Assembly: GCA_003597995.1 (NCBI GenBank)
Contig: QZJY01000026.1
Coordinates: 1 to 64,000, forward strand
DNA length: 64,000 bases
Direction: 5' to 3'
Origin: Dehalococcoidia bacterium
GTDB lineage: Bacteria; Chloroflexota; Dehalococcoidia; Dehalococcoidales; UBA1222
A model generated the notes under the pieces. That model worked only from the letters and a program-made list of their open reading frames with translations. It searched no databases and was not told the DNA's origin. How positions within the stretch are numbered: position 1 is the first letter of the stretch; each line of letters begins with the position of its first letter. Positions 42,901-53,401 of the stretch are shown here, in pieces. A program made the translations under genes and the position numbers.

Positions 42901-43906
42901 AACCGACCAGAATGGTGGCGGTACCGGAAGCGAAGGTGCCGCTGACGGACATGTTGGTCCAGGTGCGGACGGCGTCAAGAAGGAACGGACTATTGCCGGT
43001 AACGCGGTAGACACCGCCGACAGCAGCGTCGGATATGGCAATGAAGTAGATGGGGCTGGTGGTGGCGTTGAAGTCAGACGGGCACTGGATGTCGCCCGCG
43101 GTGACGGCGCCGCCGATAGTAAAGTCAGCCACGACAGCGCCCCAGGCGCCGCCGTTGATATCCACACGCACTGTTGCCACGCCGCCAGCCACACCCATGG
43201 CAATGACAGCGCGGTCAGTAGCGAAGGTGGGGGCCATTCTGACGGACAGGATCTTCTTGGCGAGGATCCCGTTGAAGGTGGTGGTGCCCACCGGGAGCAG
43301 GTTGTTGAAGACGTCGCTCTGGTCCCAGGCATAGACACCGGCGGTCAGGGTAGCGGTGCCGAGGGTGGAGTCGACGCCCACGACGGCGATATAGCGGCCG
43401 TTCCATTTGGCCGCATCCAAAGCAGTGATAGCATCGCTGACAGGTACGCTCACTATGGCTAAGAAGGTAGCGCCGCTATCAGTGGACATCCAGAGAGTGG
43501 AAGCGGTGACATAGAAGACGACGTTGCCCTCAGTGGGGGAGCAAACGATCTCTATTACAGGAGAGGTGGGCTGTCCGACGGAGCCGGTGACCGCCCAGGT
43601 GCGGCCGCCATTGACGGACTTGACGATTTGCTGAGCCGGAGTTAAAGCCGGGTCATTGACGAAGGCATAAATAGTGCCGATGCCGGAAGCGTTGGAAGCG
43701 GCATCGACGGCCTGCGCAATGGGCCCGGCCAGGGCTATGGTGCTGCTAAGCATCATACCCGTGGTGGACGGGATGGGATAGGTATTCCATCTCTGGACGG
43801 GGGTGAGGGGGGCCGCGGCGGCGGTCGGTACAGCCATGACGAGCATGCTGGCAACCATCACCGCAGTGAGGACCACGCCCAGATATTTAGCAATTTTGTT
43901 TTTCAT
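39968..43906 (-). CDS. Giant S-layer-like surface protein (1312 aa)
   Basis: Signal peptide KYLGVVLTAVMVASMLVMAV with cleavage after AAA near residue 32. The next about 1000 residues are low-complexity Ala/Val/Thr/Gly-rich beta segments with propeller-like motifs (KSVNGGRTWAV, MSTDSGATFLAI, KSADNGLTWTLL). An Fn3-like module follows (SYTLQIALATGNF...YQWRVRADIAGG), then a P/V/T/Q-rich stalk (PAPVPTIILSQQPVVT), one transmembrane helix and the tail RTRRVV. Architecture repeats the 699-aa neighbour. Strong ribosome-binding site AAGGAG, consensus-like promoter, leader ORF and strong terminator all suggest an abundant structural protein, most likely the main S-layer protein. The S-layer role is inference. 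Confidence 0.75.
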   Translation of the reverse strand: MKNKIAKYLGVVLTAVMVASMLVMAVPTAAAAPLTPVQRWNTYPIPSTTGMMLSSTIALAGPIAQAVDAASNASGIGTIYAFVNDPALTPAQQIVKSVNGGRTWAVTGSVGQPTSPVIEIVCSPTEGNVVFYVTASTLWMSTDSGATFLAIVSVPVSDAITALDAAKWNGRYIAVVGVDSTLGTATLTAGVYAWDQSDVFNNLLPVGTTTFNGILAKKILSVRMAPTFATDRAVIAMGVAGGVATVRVDINGGAWGAVVADFTIGGAVTAGDIQCPSDFNATTSPIYFIAISDAAVGGVYRVTGNSPFLLDAVRTWTNMSVSGTFASGTATILVGSSVGTVKKSITSGSTFTAVTLRSTAVATAWVLLDRNYGVAGAAGQKMAYVLNVGATLGAFNVSVDSLSTFNQWSMIAEDLLTSTISAIDDLAIGSNGDMFMVTRNNDGAVAIAGVTGGIVTITAGTVSTLVTAAVPADTVVITAAAAGTATITVTNGGVTYGAVTGGTRTANVITFTGAGTCTVSGTVANTQFTVQANIATNLTFPAGTGAPVVTGTDPNFTVQLPNIAAAEVDALTTDTVITGLPLTGITVSPASIWTQGTGTITFTAVGQVATITSTTTTGVIGPFTLTATYSMLVGGATAGALDPVATNGVGGVFAVPGAWGGTGTNRVLTSLTAQVNAVPSTNTSKLWRQIAGGPWERVAVAIATDAQRVIIRLSPAYATDKAVFYTIVGSAAAIKVSTNNANSFADMASAPGANVSPTAVNALLPLNSTNVVVGDAAGNLVTNTTAYWWIKGANSPFGVGYIVSDIESAGGTNLVAVATNGTNLRAAKSADNGLTWTLLRVPGSTTTTSTLTVTSGPASIAPAADYATTGNVFVSAVGGLWRYPSIAAGATASGWLLVDATAPVTNTAAAINFTVYNPGLVTTPGGPGSVTEGAGMVYAGDNSAATGDVVRVRGLEATAENLDSAVTSRPAVVFAGLWSYPSASGNVLFTIDGTASTPKLYTYNDTLAIAGTGVAISNLATPLATSTAVVTFNLMPNANGYVVVVNPVRQTSLYTAVNGAGVAVSAVTVGATTGFVTVTLMAPGTTYYASVWAILTTTAPANVMSSFMFGGSTSFVTPLPFPVTPMNLVPIVGAINVPVLPQFGWMAVPGATSYTLQIALATGNFASPLYSNNAVPAGVAGAPTVTWNYTGPALSFNTSYQWRVRADIAGGGSSAWVDGNFTTEKAVVPPVTVTQAAPAPVPTIILSQQPVVTITQAAPIPAPTLTLPPQQTIVLTTPPAGPTPAYIWVIVGVGALLTLAVIVLIIRTRRVV

Positions 43907-44003
43907 CGACCTTTAAATTTCTCCTTGTTAGTTTATTTATATGGTACCGTCTCCAGGGTCTTGCCTTAGAGACGACTAAAGTCAAACCGTATCCAGCCTG
44001 CGC

Positions 44004-44039
44004 TTAACGGCGCTCTCCCTCGCGGGTATATACAAGCAT
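44004..44039 (-). CDS. 11-codon leader ORF upstream of the S-layer-like gene
   Basis: ATG 44039 follows a near-perfect ribosome-binding site, AAAAGGAGGTGG. It encodes MLVYTREGERR and stops at 44004. It lies in the about 160-nt leader between the promoter and the large gene. A regulatory or translation-priming role is possible; a chance ORF cannot be excluded. Confidence 0.4.
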   Translation of the reverse strand: MLVYTREGERR

Positions 44040-44071
44040 ACCACCTCCTTTTATACAGGCTCTAACTTAAT

Positions 44072-44099
44072 ATGATACCACAGCTTGTCAAGTGGTCAA
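44072..44099 (-). promoter_or_regulatory. Promoter of the S-layer-like gene
   Basis: Minus strand TTGACC (44094-44099), 16-nt spacer, TATCAT (44072-44077). A second TTGACA at 44086-44091 is too close to use with this -10. Predicted start near 44065. Confidence 0.6.
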
Positions 44100-44117
44100 C
44101 TGCGCAGGCAGGATAAC

Positions 44118-44310
44118 CAGCTTTCGGCTTTCAGCTTTCGGCTTTCAGCTATCAGCTTTCAGCTATCGGCTTTCAGCTATCGGCTTTCAGCTATCGGCTG
44201 ACGGCTGACCGCTGACGGCTGACGGCTGACGGCTGAGTGCTGACGGCTGACGGCTGACCGCTGACGGCTGACGGCTGACGGCTGAGTGCTGACGGCTGAC
44301 GGCTGACCGC
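44118..44310. repeat. Heptamer repeat array, two unit types
   Basis: T(A/T)TC(A/G)GC units to about 44195, then TGACGGC/TGACCGC/TGAGTGC units to 44310, including a duplicated larger block (GGCTGAGTGCTGACGGCTGA). It directly follows the promoter of the S-layer-like gene on the upstream side. Confidence 0.95.
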
Positions 44311-44312
44311 TT

Positions 44313-44514
44313 ATTCGCGTCAGATTCTTCACTGCGTTCAGAAAGACAGGGGGCTGGTGTCTTCCTGAGGCCCGATTTCATCGGGGCGAAGGATCTCACA
44401 CGGATTGTGTGACGAGTTTGGACATCGAGGCTGCTGGGTACCAGTCAGATTCTTCACTGCGTTCAGAAAGACACCTCTTATTCGCGTCAGATTCTTCACT
44501 GCGTTCAGAAAGAC
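44313..44514. repeat. Interspersed repeat cluster A (three copies of a 36-bp unit)
   Basis: Unit ATTCGCGTCAGATTCTTC + ACTGCGTTCAGAAAGAC. Full copies start at 44313 and 44480; a partial copy lacking the first bases lies at about 44444-44472. They stand immediately downstream of the GIY-YIG gene. Between copies 1 and 2 is a palindromic piece CCCGATTTCATCGGGGCGAA. Confidence 0.9.
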
Positions 44515-44523
44515 AGGGTAATT

Positions 44524-44814
44524 TTATATCTCAGGATATAAATCATGCCAATCAGGATTCTGGCTCTCAATCAAGGCTACCTTGCGTCGCCTTAGCCAGC
44601 CCTTAAGTTGCTTTTCCCTAGCTATAGCGGATGTAACGTCTTCGCATGCTTCATAGTAGACGAGCTTGTCTACATTGTAGCGATGGGTGAATCCTGCAAC
44701 GAACCTTTCCTTGTGCTCCCAAACCCTACGCTTGAGGTCGTTGGTAACGCCTGTATAAAGCACAGTGTTAGCGCGGCTGGTCAGGATATAAGTGTAGTAC
44801 TGATTAGTTAACAT
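44524..44814 (-). CDS. GIY-YIG nuclease family protein
   Basis: A 96-residue single-domain GIY-YIG protein of the UPF0213/YhbQ-type. It has YYTYILTSRANTVLYTGVTN (the GIY-YIG half-motifs are YTYI and LYTGVT), DLKRRVWEHK with the catalytic-type arginine, and the C-terminal AIAREKQLKGWLRRRK. Standalone members are often carried in variable regions. This gene is flanked on both sides by copies of the same 36-bp repeat, which suggests it moved or was duplicated with it. Confidence 0.88.
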   Translation of the reverse strand: MLTNQYYTYILTSRANTVLYTGVTNDLKRRVWEHKERFVAGFTHRYNVDKLVYYEACEDVTSAIAREKQLKGWLRRRKVALIESQNPDWHDLYPEI

Positions 44815-44847
44815 ACATTACTACCTGATCAGCTTCTCCCGTCAATA

Positions 44848-44969
44848 ATTCGCGTCAGATTCTTCACTGCGTTCAGAAAGACACATCTTAATTCGCGTCA
44901 GATTCTTCACTGCGTTCAGAAAGACACATCTTAATTCGCGTCAGATTCTTCACTGCGTTCAGAAAGACG
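44848..44969. repeat. Tandem repeat cluster B (three copies, 43-bp period)
   Basis: Three near-identical units begin at 44848, 44891 and 44934, each the 36-bp unit of cluster A plus ACATCTTA. The last ends at the stop codon of rho. There is no unique spacer, so it is not a CRISPR array. Confidence 0.92.
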
Positions 44970-46415
<1,446 letters not shown>

Positions 46416-46456
46416 AGGTCTCTTTTCTTCCTCCCTGTCCATCAGGAAAATAGTGA

Positions 46457-47110
46457 TTAGGTTTTACCCGACACGCGGCGCCAGTCCGCCAGAAAACGGG
46501 CGTTGCCGGCCTCGGTGAGCGGGTGTTTCATCATCTGTTCCAGCACTTTGAAGGGCACGGTGGCGATATCGGCGCCGGCCTGGGCCGCCGCCACGCAATG
46601 CAGCGGGTGGCGGATGCTGGCGGCGATGACCTCCGTGTCGAAATCGTATTCCTTATATATATCCATGATGTCCCGCACCAGCGCCATGCCGTCCTGACCG
46701 ATATCATCCAGGCGGCCCACGAAGGGGCTGATGAAGGCCGCGCCGGCCAGGGCTCCCAGCAGCGCCTGGTTGGCCGAAAAGCAGAGGGTCATGTTCACTT
46801 TTATGCCTTCTTTAGCCAGCTTGGATGTCACTTCCAGACCTTCGGTGGTGGCGGGAATTTTGACCACCACGTTTTTGTGCCAGGCGGCGATGTCGCGCGC
46901 CTGTGCCAGCATGGCTTCGATGCCCTCGACGGTTACTTCAGCCGATACCGGACCGTCAACGATGCCGCAGATTTTTTTTACAACGGCTTTATAGTTTTTC
47001 TGTCCTTCCGATGCCACCAGCGTGGGGTTGGTGGTGACGCCGCTGACGACGCCCCACCTGACGCCCTGGCGGATCTGTTCGATGTTGGCTGTATCCAGAA
47101 AGATGCGCAT
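46457..47110 (-). CDS. Transaldolase / fructose-6-phosphate aldolase family (TalC/FSA)
   Basis: A 217-residue short transaldolase-family aldolase. Motifs: [14 protein letters not shown] at the start, [25 protein letters not shown] with the Schiff-base lysine, [31 protein letters not shown] and [25 protein letters not shown]. It acts in the non-oxidative pentose phosphate pathway or as a fructose-6-phosphate aldolase; length alone does not separate the two. Stands upstream of rho by 42 bp. Confidence 0.92.
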   Translation of the reverse strand: MRIFLDTANIEQIRQGVRWGVVSGVTTNPTLVASEGQKNYKAVVKKICGIVDGPVSAEVTVEGIEAMLAQARDIAAWHKNVVVKIPATTEGLEVTSKLAKEGIKVNMTLCFSANQALLGALAGAAFISPFVGRLDDIGQDGMALVRDIMDIYKEYDFDTEVIAASIRHPLHCVAAAQAGADIATVPFKVLEQMMKHPLTEAGNARFLADWRRVSGKT

Positions 47111-47121
47111 GGTTCTCCTTT

Positions 47122-47200
47122 TAGCTATCAGCTGTCAGCTATCGGCTTTCAGCTACGGCTGACCGCTGACTTCTGAGCGTTGACGGCTGACTTCCGACCG
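47122..47200. repeat. Heptamer repeat array overlapping the S23-type gene
   Basis: TAGCTATCAGCTGTCAGC units then GACCGCTGACTTCTGAGCG units. The array contains the stop codon and about the last 20 codons of the four-helix protein gene. Confidence 0.85.
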
Positions 47201-47555
47201 CCAGGCGTTTCACCCTTTGAATTAAAACCGTAATCATTCTCTTCACTTCGGTAACCTGTTTATTTAGAGAAGCTGAGTCTTCTTCTTTCAAGAATCCGAG
47301 TTCCCGCGCCAATATTAAATGGTATTCCAACTCACTGGCGGAACCCATCGCGATTTGAAGAAAGCGACCGAACTCAGCATCGCCTTGTCCCCCACAACCT
47401 TCTGCAATATTAGCCGGGATGGAAACACATGCACGGCGTATTTGGGACGTGAGACCATAAATTTCATCACGAGGAAAAGACGCGGTGGCTCCGTAAACCT
47501 CAAGCGCCAACTCATGAGCTTTTTGCCAGACATTTAACTTCCTAAAGTCTTTCAT
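47139..47555 (-). CDS. Four-helix bundle protein (S23 / 23S rRNA intervening-sequence type)
   Basis: A 138-residue protein of the S23 family. It has KLNVWQKAHELALEVY, FPRDEIYGLTSQIRRACVSIPANIAEG (quoted in parts: signature SIPANIAEG) and ELEYHLILARELGFL. In some bacteria such genes sit within 23S rRNA intervening sequences, but others occur alone with repeats. The C-terminal tail VGSQPSTLRSQRSAVAESR is encoded by the heptamer array, so the original end was probably replaced by the repeat. A second array lies just upstream. Function unknown. Confidence 0.85.
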   Translation of the reverse strand: MKDFRKLNVWQKAHELALEVYGATASFPRDEIYGLTSQIRRACVSIPANIAEGCGGQGDAEFGRFLQIAMGSASELEYHLILARELGFLKEEDSASLNKQVTEVKRMITVLIQRVKRLAVGSQPSTLRSQRSAVAESR

Positions 47556-47560
47556 ATTAA

Positions 47561-47620
47561 CCGCTTTCAGCTAACAGCCATCAGCTTTCGGCTGACTGCT
47601 AATCGCTGACGGCTGATTGC
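47561..47620. repeat. Heptamer repeat array overlapping pyrG
   Basis: CGCTTTCAGCTAACAGCC and TGACTGC-type units. It contains the stop codon and last about 15 codons of pyrG. Confidence 0.85.
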
Positions 47621-49262
47621 CCGTCATGAGCGGCAGCGCCGGCTGCGAGCCTTCGCGCAGCACGTCCTTGGCAACGCCGATAAAGCCGCTGAAGAGCGGA
47701 TGAGGGCGGTTGGGGCGCGAACCGAACTCGGGATGGAACTGGCAACCCACCATCCACGGATGGTCGCGCAACTCGCAGATTTCTACCAGCCTGCCGTCGG
47801 GCGAAAGGCCGCTGTAAATCAGGCCGGCATCGCCGAGTGGTTTGCGGTAGTCGTTGTTGAATTCAAAACGATGGCGGTGACGTTCATAAATGATACACGA
47901 ATTCTCGCCATAGGACTGGGCGGCGCGGGTGCCCGGTTGCAAATGGCAGGTATAATTGCCCAGCCTCATGGTGCCGCCTTTGCCGGCCACCGTGCGTTGT
48001 TCGGGAAGTAAATCTATTACAGGATAGGGAGTATCCGGATCGAATTCAGTGGAATTGGGCTTGTTCGATTTGAGCACGAACCGGGCAAATTCTATAACCA
48101 TAATCTGCATGCCCAGGCACAGGCCGAGATAGGGTATCTTGTTTTCACGGGCATATCGCGCAGTCTTTATCATGCCCTCGATGCCCCTGATGCCGAAACC
48201 GCCGGGGACGACGATACCCTGCACATTCCTTAGCTGATGCTCGACGTCGTTGTTTTTCTCCAGTTCTTCGGAATGCACCCAGGTCAGCTCTATCTTGCGG
48301 TTGTGGTACAGCCCGGCGTGGTGCAGCGATTCGCGCACGGAATAGTAAGCATCTTCAAGCTCTACATACTTGCCCACCACGGCGATATTGACCGGCTGGC
48401 AGGATTCGCTACGGCAACTCACCATGCGCTGCCAGTAGCCCAGCTCCGGTGAAGCTGTTTTAAGTCCAAGCCGGTCTACCACCAGATTGCCCATGCCTTC
48501 GCTTTCGAGCACCAGCGGCACTTCATAGATGCTGGAAACGGTCGGGAGCGGAATAACAGCCTTGCGCTCCACGTCGCAGAAAAGCGAGATCTTATCGCGG
48601 ATGCCGTCGGATATGGGGTAATCGGCGCGGCAGACGATGACATCCGGCTGTATACCCATGCGCCGGAGCTCGTTGACGCTGTGCTGAGTCGGCTTGGTTT
48701 TGAGTTCCTTGGTGGAGCCGATGTAAGGGAGCAGCGTTACGTGTATATATAGTACATTGTCGCGGCCGACGTCGTTGCGCATCTGGCGTATGGCTTCCAG
48801 GAAAGGCTGGCCTTCGATGTCGCCTACCGTACCGCCCACCTCGACCAGAATGACATCCGCCGCGGAATTTTTAGCCAGTTTCTTGAAGCGGTCTTTAATC
48901 TCCGCGGTGACGTGCGGGATTACCTGTATGGTGCCGCCCAGAAAATCGCCGCGTCGTTCTTTGGCAATGACGGAGCTGTATATCTGGCCGGAAGTGATGT
49001 TCGATTCCGCGGTGAGTTCGGTATCTATAAAACGTTCGTAATTACCCAGGTCAAGGTCGGTTTCAGCGCCATCCTTGGTGACGAATACCTCACCGTGCTG
49101 GTAGGGGGACATGGTGCCGGGGTCGACATTGAGGTAGGGGTCCAGTTTCTGTACTGAGACGGTTAAGCCACGGCTTTTGAGCAGGGTTCCGATCGAGGCT
49201 ACCGTAATGCCTTTACCGACAGAGCTGACCACGCCACCGGTTACAAAGATATACTTCGTCAT
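47571..49262 (-). CDS. pyrG: CTP synthase
   Basis: Converts UTP to CTP with glutamine. About 563 residues from ATG 49262 (a start two codons earlier is possible). The synthetase domain starts [18 protein letters not shown] and has [21 protein letters not shown]. The glutaminase domain has [19 protein letters not shown] (catalytic Cys) and [11 protein letters not shown] (His/Glu). The family-conserved body ends near [12 protein letters not shown]; the following [15 protein letters not shown] is read from the heptamer array and is unlikely to have a function. Confidence 0.96.
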   Translation of the reverse strand: MTKYIFVTGGVVSSVGKGITVASIGTLLKSRGLTVSVQKLDPYLNVDPGTMSPYQHGEVFVTKDGAETDLDLGNYERFIDTELTAESNITSGQIYSSVIAKERRGDFLGGTIQVIPHVTAEIKDRFKKLAKNSAADVILVEVGGTVGDIEGQPFLEAIRQMRNDVGRDNVLYIHVTLLPYIGSTKELKTKPTQHSVNELRRMGIQPDVIVCRADYPISDGIRDKISLFCDVERKAVIPLPTVSSIYEVPLVLESEGMGNLVVDRLGLKTASPELGYWQRMVSCRSESCQPVNIAVVGKYVELEDAYYSVRESLHHAGLYHNRKIELTWVHSEELEKNNDVEHQLRNVQGIVVPGGFGIRGIEGMIKTARYARENKIPYLGLCLGMQIMVIEFARFVLKSNKPNSTEFDPDTPYPVIDLLPEQRTVAGKGGTMRLGNYTCHLQPGTRAAQSYGENSCIIYERHRHRFEFNNDYRKPLGDAGLIYSGLSPDGRLVEICELRDHPWMVGCQFHPEFGSRPNRPHPLFSGFIGVAKDVLREGSQPALPLMTGNQPSAISSQPKADGC

Positions 49263-49475
49263 AAACACAATCGAATTGCTGACATAATGAAGACCCTCAA
49301 AGTCTTACGGGAAATAGCAATTAAAGGCTGGGAATGTCAAGTCTCAGAAGCGGAGAGGTCCTTGTTTCTTTTTATTATAGGGGTGACATTCTGCCTTTGT
49401 CAATAGCATAAAAGTATTTCCCATGAAATTTTGCCGGGTAGTTAACAGCGCTTTATCAAATTTATTAATTATCGC

Positions 49476-49505
49476 TTGACAATAGTGGCAAGGTTCGATT
49501 ATAAT
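49476..49505 (+). promoter_or_regulatory. Consensus promoter of the dnaJ-hspR-clpC operon
   Basis: TTGACA (49476-49481), 18-nt spacer, TATAAT (49500-49505): both boxes perfect. The first gene starts 50 nt downstream. I see no CIRCE element; HspR-type (HAIR) sites were not recognised with confidence. Confidence 0.8.
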
Positions 49506-49555
49506 CAATGCAGTCTCTACAAAACCCCCAATACAGCCCGAATACAGGATATTCT

Positions 49556-50548
49556 ATGGCCGCCAAAGACTATTATACAATTCTCGGACTCAGCCGTAGC
49601 GCCAGCGACAAAGATATCAAGCTGGCTTACCGCAAGCTGGCCCGTAAATACCATCCCGACGTCAATCCGGGCAACAAGGCCGCCGAAGAAAAATTCAAGG
49701 AAATCAACCAGGCTTACGAGGTCATTTCCGATAGCGAAAAACGCAAAAAATACGACCAGTTCGGAGAGGATTGGGAACACGCCGACAAGTTCACTCAGGC
49801 CGGCAGGCAGGGACAGGCAGGAGCGGGATTCGATTTTAGCAGCTTCAACTTCGGAGGCGCCCAGGGTGGCACGACGTTCACTACTGGCGCGGGCATGGAC
49901 AGCCTCTTCGAACAGATGTTTACAGGCTCGCGGGGCCGGCACGCACAGCCCAGGCGCGGCCAGGATATCGAGCATACGGTAGAAATATCTCTGGAAGAGG
50001 CTTTTTCTGGTACCAGCCGGCTCCTCAGCCTGCAATCGGAAGAGATGTGTCCCACTTGCGGCGGCACTGGAAGGGTGCAGAAAAGCGTCTGTGCCACCTG
50101 CCGCGGAGCAGGAGCAGTTCCGCGCCTGCGGCAGCTTGAAGTCAAAATACCGGCAGGCGTTAAAACAGGCTCGCGCGTGCGCATAGCGGGTCAAGGGGGG
50201 GCGGGGAGAGGAGGAGCAGGCGACCTTTATCTATTGATTACTGTGTTGCCGCATGCTTCCTTCGAGCGCCAGGATGACGACCTGGTCACAAACGTGCCGC
50301 TGCCCCTGACCACAGCTGTGCTGGGCGGCAAAGTCGAAGTACACACTCTCAAGGGCAAACTGGAGCTAAAAGTGCCTGCTGAGACGCAGAACGGCCGTAT
50401 TTTTCGGCTGGCAGGTCAGGGGATGCCACGCTTGGGGAAAGAAGGGCGGGGCGACCTGCTGGCCAGAATAAACGTCGTGCTGCCGCTCAAACTGAGCGCG
50501 GAAGAGAAAGAACTCTTCACACGGCTGCGCTCGCTGCGTGCAGAATAG
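49556..50548 (+). CDS. DnaJ-family co-chaperone (CbpA-like with half zinc finger)
   Basis: Hsp40 co-chaperone of about 330 residues from ATG 49556; the frame from 49508 overlaps the promoter region. The J-domain is at residues 3-70 ([22 protein letters not shown] in KYHPDVNP). A Gly/Phe-rich linker follows, then only two CxxCxGxG motifs (CPTCGGTG and CATCRGAG) instead of the four of classical DnaJ. The C-terminal substrate-binding beta domains ([32 protein letters not shown]) are complete. The halved zinc finger puts it between DnaJ and CbpA types. First gene of a heat-shock operon. Confidence 0.92.
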   Translation: MAAKDYYTILGLSRSASDKDIKLAYRKLARKYHPDVNPGNKAAEEKFKEINQAYEVISDSEKRKKYDQFGEDWEHADKFTQAGRQGQAGAGFDFSSFNFGGAQGGTTFTTGAGMDSLFEQMFTGSRGRHAQPRRGQDIEHTVEISLEEAFSGTSRLLSLQSEEMCPTCGGTGRVQKSVCATCRGAGAVPRLRQLEVKIPAGVKTGSRVRIAGQGGAGRGGAGDLYLLITVLPHASFERQDDDLVTNVPLPLTTAVLGGKVEVHTLKGKLELKVPAETQNGRIFRLAGQGMPRLGKEGRGDLLARINVVLPLKLSAEEKELFTRLRSLRAE

Positions 50549-50561
50549 GGGGTGGTGATTC

Positions 50562-50885
50562 ATGAAAAGTAGAGAGGCCGATGCCAGCCAGCCGCGTTAT
50601 GTTATCAGTGTGGCCGCCGAGATGCTGGGAACCCAGCCTTACACGCTGCGTTATTATGAAAGGGTCGGCATAATCAAGCCGGCCAGGTCGCAGGGCAATC
50701 TCAGGCTGTATTCGGAGGAGGACCTGGTCCAGCTGAGGCGTGTCATGACGTTAATGTACGACCTGGGCGTTAACCTGGCAGGCGTTGAGGTCATCCTGAG
50801 AATGAGCCAGCAAATTATTGATTTACAGAGAGCCGCAGAGGTAATGCAAAACGAACTGAATAGATACAGACAGGAAGAACTATGA
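50562..50885 (+). CDS. hspR: HspR-like MerR-family repressor
   Basis: A 107-residue transcription factor: winged helix-turn-helix YVISVAAEMLGTQPYTLRYY and RLYSEEDLVQLRRVMTLM, then a coiled-coil dimerisation helix. The ISVAAEMLG...LRYYERVGI pattern is that of HspR, the repressor of dnaK/clpB operons in actinobacteria and relatives. Its place between a DnaJ gene and a Clp ATPase gene supports autoregulation of this operon. Its stop overlaps the clpC start (ATGA). Confidence 0.9.
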   Translation: MKSREADASQPRYVISVAAEMLGTQPYTLRYYERVGIIKPARSQGNLRLYSEEDLVQLRRVMTLMYDLGVNLAGVEVILRMSQQIIDLQRAAEVMQNELNRYRQEEL

Positions 50886-53377
50886 GACAGGAAAAATACA
50901 CAGAACAGGCGCAGGAAGCGTTAAATTTATCACAACAACTGGTGCTGCAGTACCACCACAGCCAGCTCGATGTCGAACACCTGCTGATGGCTTTGCTGAC
51001 GCAGGAAAAAGGGCTGGTGCGCGATATAGTCAAAGAACTCGGCGCCGATATCGACGGGATACGCATCGAGGTCGATGCATCACTCAACCGTTACCCCAAA
51101 CTGGGGTACCAGTCCCAGCAGATCTTTGCCACGCCGCGCATCAACCAGGTCCTCATGGCAGCAGCGCAGGAAGCCTCTCGTCTTAAGGACGAATTCGTCG
51201 GGACGGAGCACCTTTTCATCGCTATCGCCACCGAGCCTCACGGCCAGAGCGCTGCCATACTGAAAAACTTCGGTATCGACCAGGAAAAAATCTACGCCGC
51301 GCTGCAAAAAATCCGCGGCAGCCACCGCGTGACCGACGCCGGCGCCGAGAGCCACTACCGCTCGCTGGCCAAATACAGCCGCGACCTGACCGATCTGGCC
51401 ACACAGGGCAAGCTCGACCCGGTCATCGGGCGCGAAGAAGAAATCAGGCGCGTCATGCAGATACTGTCGCGGCGCACCAAGAACAACCCCGTCATCGTAG
51501 GCGAAGCCGGTGTGGGCAAAACCGCCATCGCCGAGGGGCTGGCGCAGCGCATCGCGGACGGCGACGTGCCGGAATCCCTCCTCGGCAAGAAGGTGCTGGC
51601 GCTCGACATGGGCGCGCTGGTGGCCGGCAGCAAATTTCGCGGCGAGTTCGAAGAGCGGCTGAAAGCCGTCATGGACGAAGTGCGCCAGGCGCAGGGCGAG
51701 GTCATCCTTTTCATCGACGAAATTCATACGGTTGTCGGGGCAGGCGCTGCCGAGGGTTCCATTGACGCCAGCAACATGCTTAAACCGGCGCTGGCCCGCG
51801 GCGAGTTGCGCGCTATTGGCGCCACCACGCTCGACGATTACCGCAAATTCATCGAAAAAGACAAGGCGCTGGAACGCCGGCTGCAGCCCATCTTCGTTAC
51901 GGAACCGTCCATCGAGTCCAGTATCGAGATACTGCGCGGCCTGCGTCCGCGTTACGAAGAGCATCACAAGATAAAAATAAGCGACGAGGCCATCGAGGCC
52001 GCCGTGAAGCTGAGCCAGCGCTATATCGCCGACCGCCACCTGCCGGATAAGGCCATCGACCTGATAGACGAGGCTGCCAGCAAGATACGCCTGGAGACGG
52101 AAAGCGCCCCGCCAGGGGTAAAAGCGCTGGCCGACAAATTAAAAACACTTACGACCGAAGAGGAAGCAGCCTCGCAAAAACAGGAGTACGACCACGCTGC
52201 CGAGCTGAAAGCCGAGAAACTCAAGCTGGAAGCCGAGTACAACCAGAAGCGCAGCGAATGGCTGGAACATGAAAAAATAAAGCCCGAGGTGACAGAGAGC
52301 GACATCGCCAGCCTGGTGGCTAAATGGACAGGCATACCGGTGACCCACATGCTTGAAGGCGAGTCGCAGAAGCTGCTGCACATGGAGGACAGCCTCCACG
52401 AGCGGCTGATAGGCCAGGAGGAAGCCGTTAAATCGGTGTCCGAGGCCATCAGGCGCGGGCGAGCCGGGCTCAAGGACCCCAGGCGCCCCATCGGCAGCTT
52501 CATGTTCCTCGGCCCCACCGGCGTAGGCAAGACCGAACTGGCACGCTCGCTGGCCTGGTTCCTCTTCGGTGACGAGACCGCCATGATCAGAATGGATATG
52601 TCTGAGTACCAGGAAAAACATACCGTTTCGCGCCTTATCGGCTCGCCCCCCGGCTACGTCGGTTTCGACGAGGGAGGGCAGCTTACCGAGGCTGTACGCC
52701 GCCGTCCCTACAGCGTCATCCTGCTGGACGAGATGGAAAAGGCTCACCCGGAGGTATATAACAGCCTGCTGCAGGTGCTCGATGACGGGCGCATGACCGA
52801 CGGGCACGGCCATACCGTGGACTTCAAGAACACCATCATCATCATGACCTCCAACGCCGGCGTGGACCTCATCCGCCGCGAATCGGCCCTGGGTTTCGCC
52901 ACTCAGAAAGACGAAGGTCAGTTAAGAAAAGGCGCCTACGAGCGCATGAAGGAAAAAGTGATGACCGAGGTGCGCAAGACCTTCCGGCCCGAGTTCATCA
53001 ACCGCATCGACGATATAATCGTCTTCCACGAACTTAATGAGGAACAGCTGATGCAAGTGGTCGGCCTGCTCGTCAAAGACTTGCAAAAAAGGCTGGAGGA
53101 CCGTAAGCTTACCGTCAGTGTCAGTGACGCGGCTAAAGCGTGGCTGGTCAAAGTAGGGTACGACCCGGCTTTCGGCGCCAGGCCTCTGCGCAGAGCCATA
53201 GAGCAATACGTGGAAAGCCCGCTGGCCAGCAGGCTGCTAAAGGGTGACTTCAAAGAAGGCGACACTATTGTAGTGGACAGCGGTCCTGACGGCCTGAGTT
53301 TTAACACGCCTGAAAATACTCCCGTCAAGAAAACACGCCGCAATTCTGAAGCCAGGGCGAACAAGACTCAGGAGTAA
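50882..53377 (+). CDS. ClpC/ClpB-family AAA+ unfoldase
   Basis: Double-ring AAA+ protein of 831 residues. An N-terminal Clp repeat domain ([19 protein letters not shown]) is followed by AAA-1 with Walker [11 protein letters not shown] and Walker [11 protein letters not shown], and AAA-2 with [10 protein letters not shown] and [16 protein letters not shown]. The middle domain is short and contains a UVR-like pair ([20 protein letters not shown] in part), which is ClpC-like; ClpB has a much longer coiled coil. I see no clear P-loop-type ClpP-docking tripeptide, so whether it degrades (with ClpP) or disaggregates proteins is undecided. Encoded with hspR and a DnaJ. Confidence 0.9.
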   Translation: MRQEKYTEQAQEALNLSQQLVLQYHHSQLDVEHLLMALLTQEKGLVRDIVKELGADIDGIRIEVDASLNRYPKLGYQSQQIFATPRINQVLMAAAQEASRLKDEFVGTEHLFIAIATEPHGQSAAILKNFGIDQEKIYAALQKIRGSHRVTDAGAESHYRSLAKYSRDLTDLATQGKLDPVIGREEEIRRVMQILSRRTKNNPVIVGEAGVGKTAIAEGLAQRIADGDVPESLLGKKVLALDMGALVAGSKFRGEFEERLKAVMDEVRQAQGEVILFIDEIHTVVGAGAAEGSIDASNMLKPALARGELRAIGATTLDDYRKFIEKDKALERRLQPIFVTEPSIESSIEILRGLRPRYEEHHKIKISDEAIEAAVKLSQRYIADRHLPDKAIDLIDEAASKIRLETESAPPGVKALADKLKTLTTEEEAASQKQEYDHAAELKAEKLKLEAEYNQKRSEWLEHEKIKPEVTESDIASLVAKWTGIPVTHMLEGESQKLLHMEDSLHERLIGQEEAVKSVSEAIRRGRAGLKDPRRPIGSFMFLGPTGVGKTELARSLAWFLFGDETAMIRMDMSEYQEKHTVSRLIGSPPGYVGFDEGGQLTEAVRRRPYSVILLDEMEKAHPEVYNSLLQVLDDGRMTDGHGHTVDFKNTIIIMTSNAGVDLIRRESALGFATQKDEGQLRKGAYERMKEKVMTEVRKTFRPEFINRIDDIIVFHELNEEQLMQVVGLLVKDLQKRLEDRKLTVSVSDAAKAWLVKVGYDPAFGARPLRRAIEQYVESPLASRLLKGDFKEGDTIVVDSGPDGLSFNTPENTPVKKTRRNSEARANKTQE

Positions 53378-53401
53378 GGGACTACGGCGACTAAGGCGCA
53401 A

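Noticed and set aside
44848-44969. CRISPR array
   Set aside because: The 43-bp units follow each other without unique spacers and no cas gene is near.
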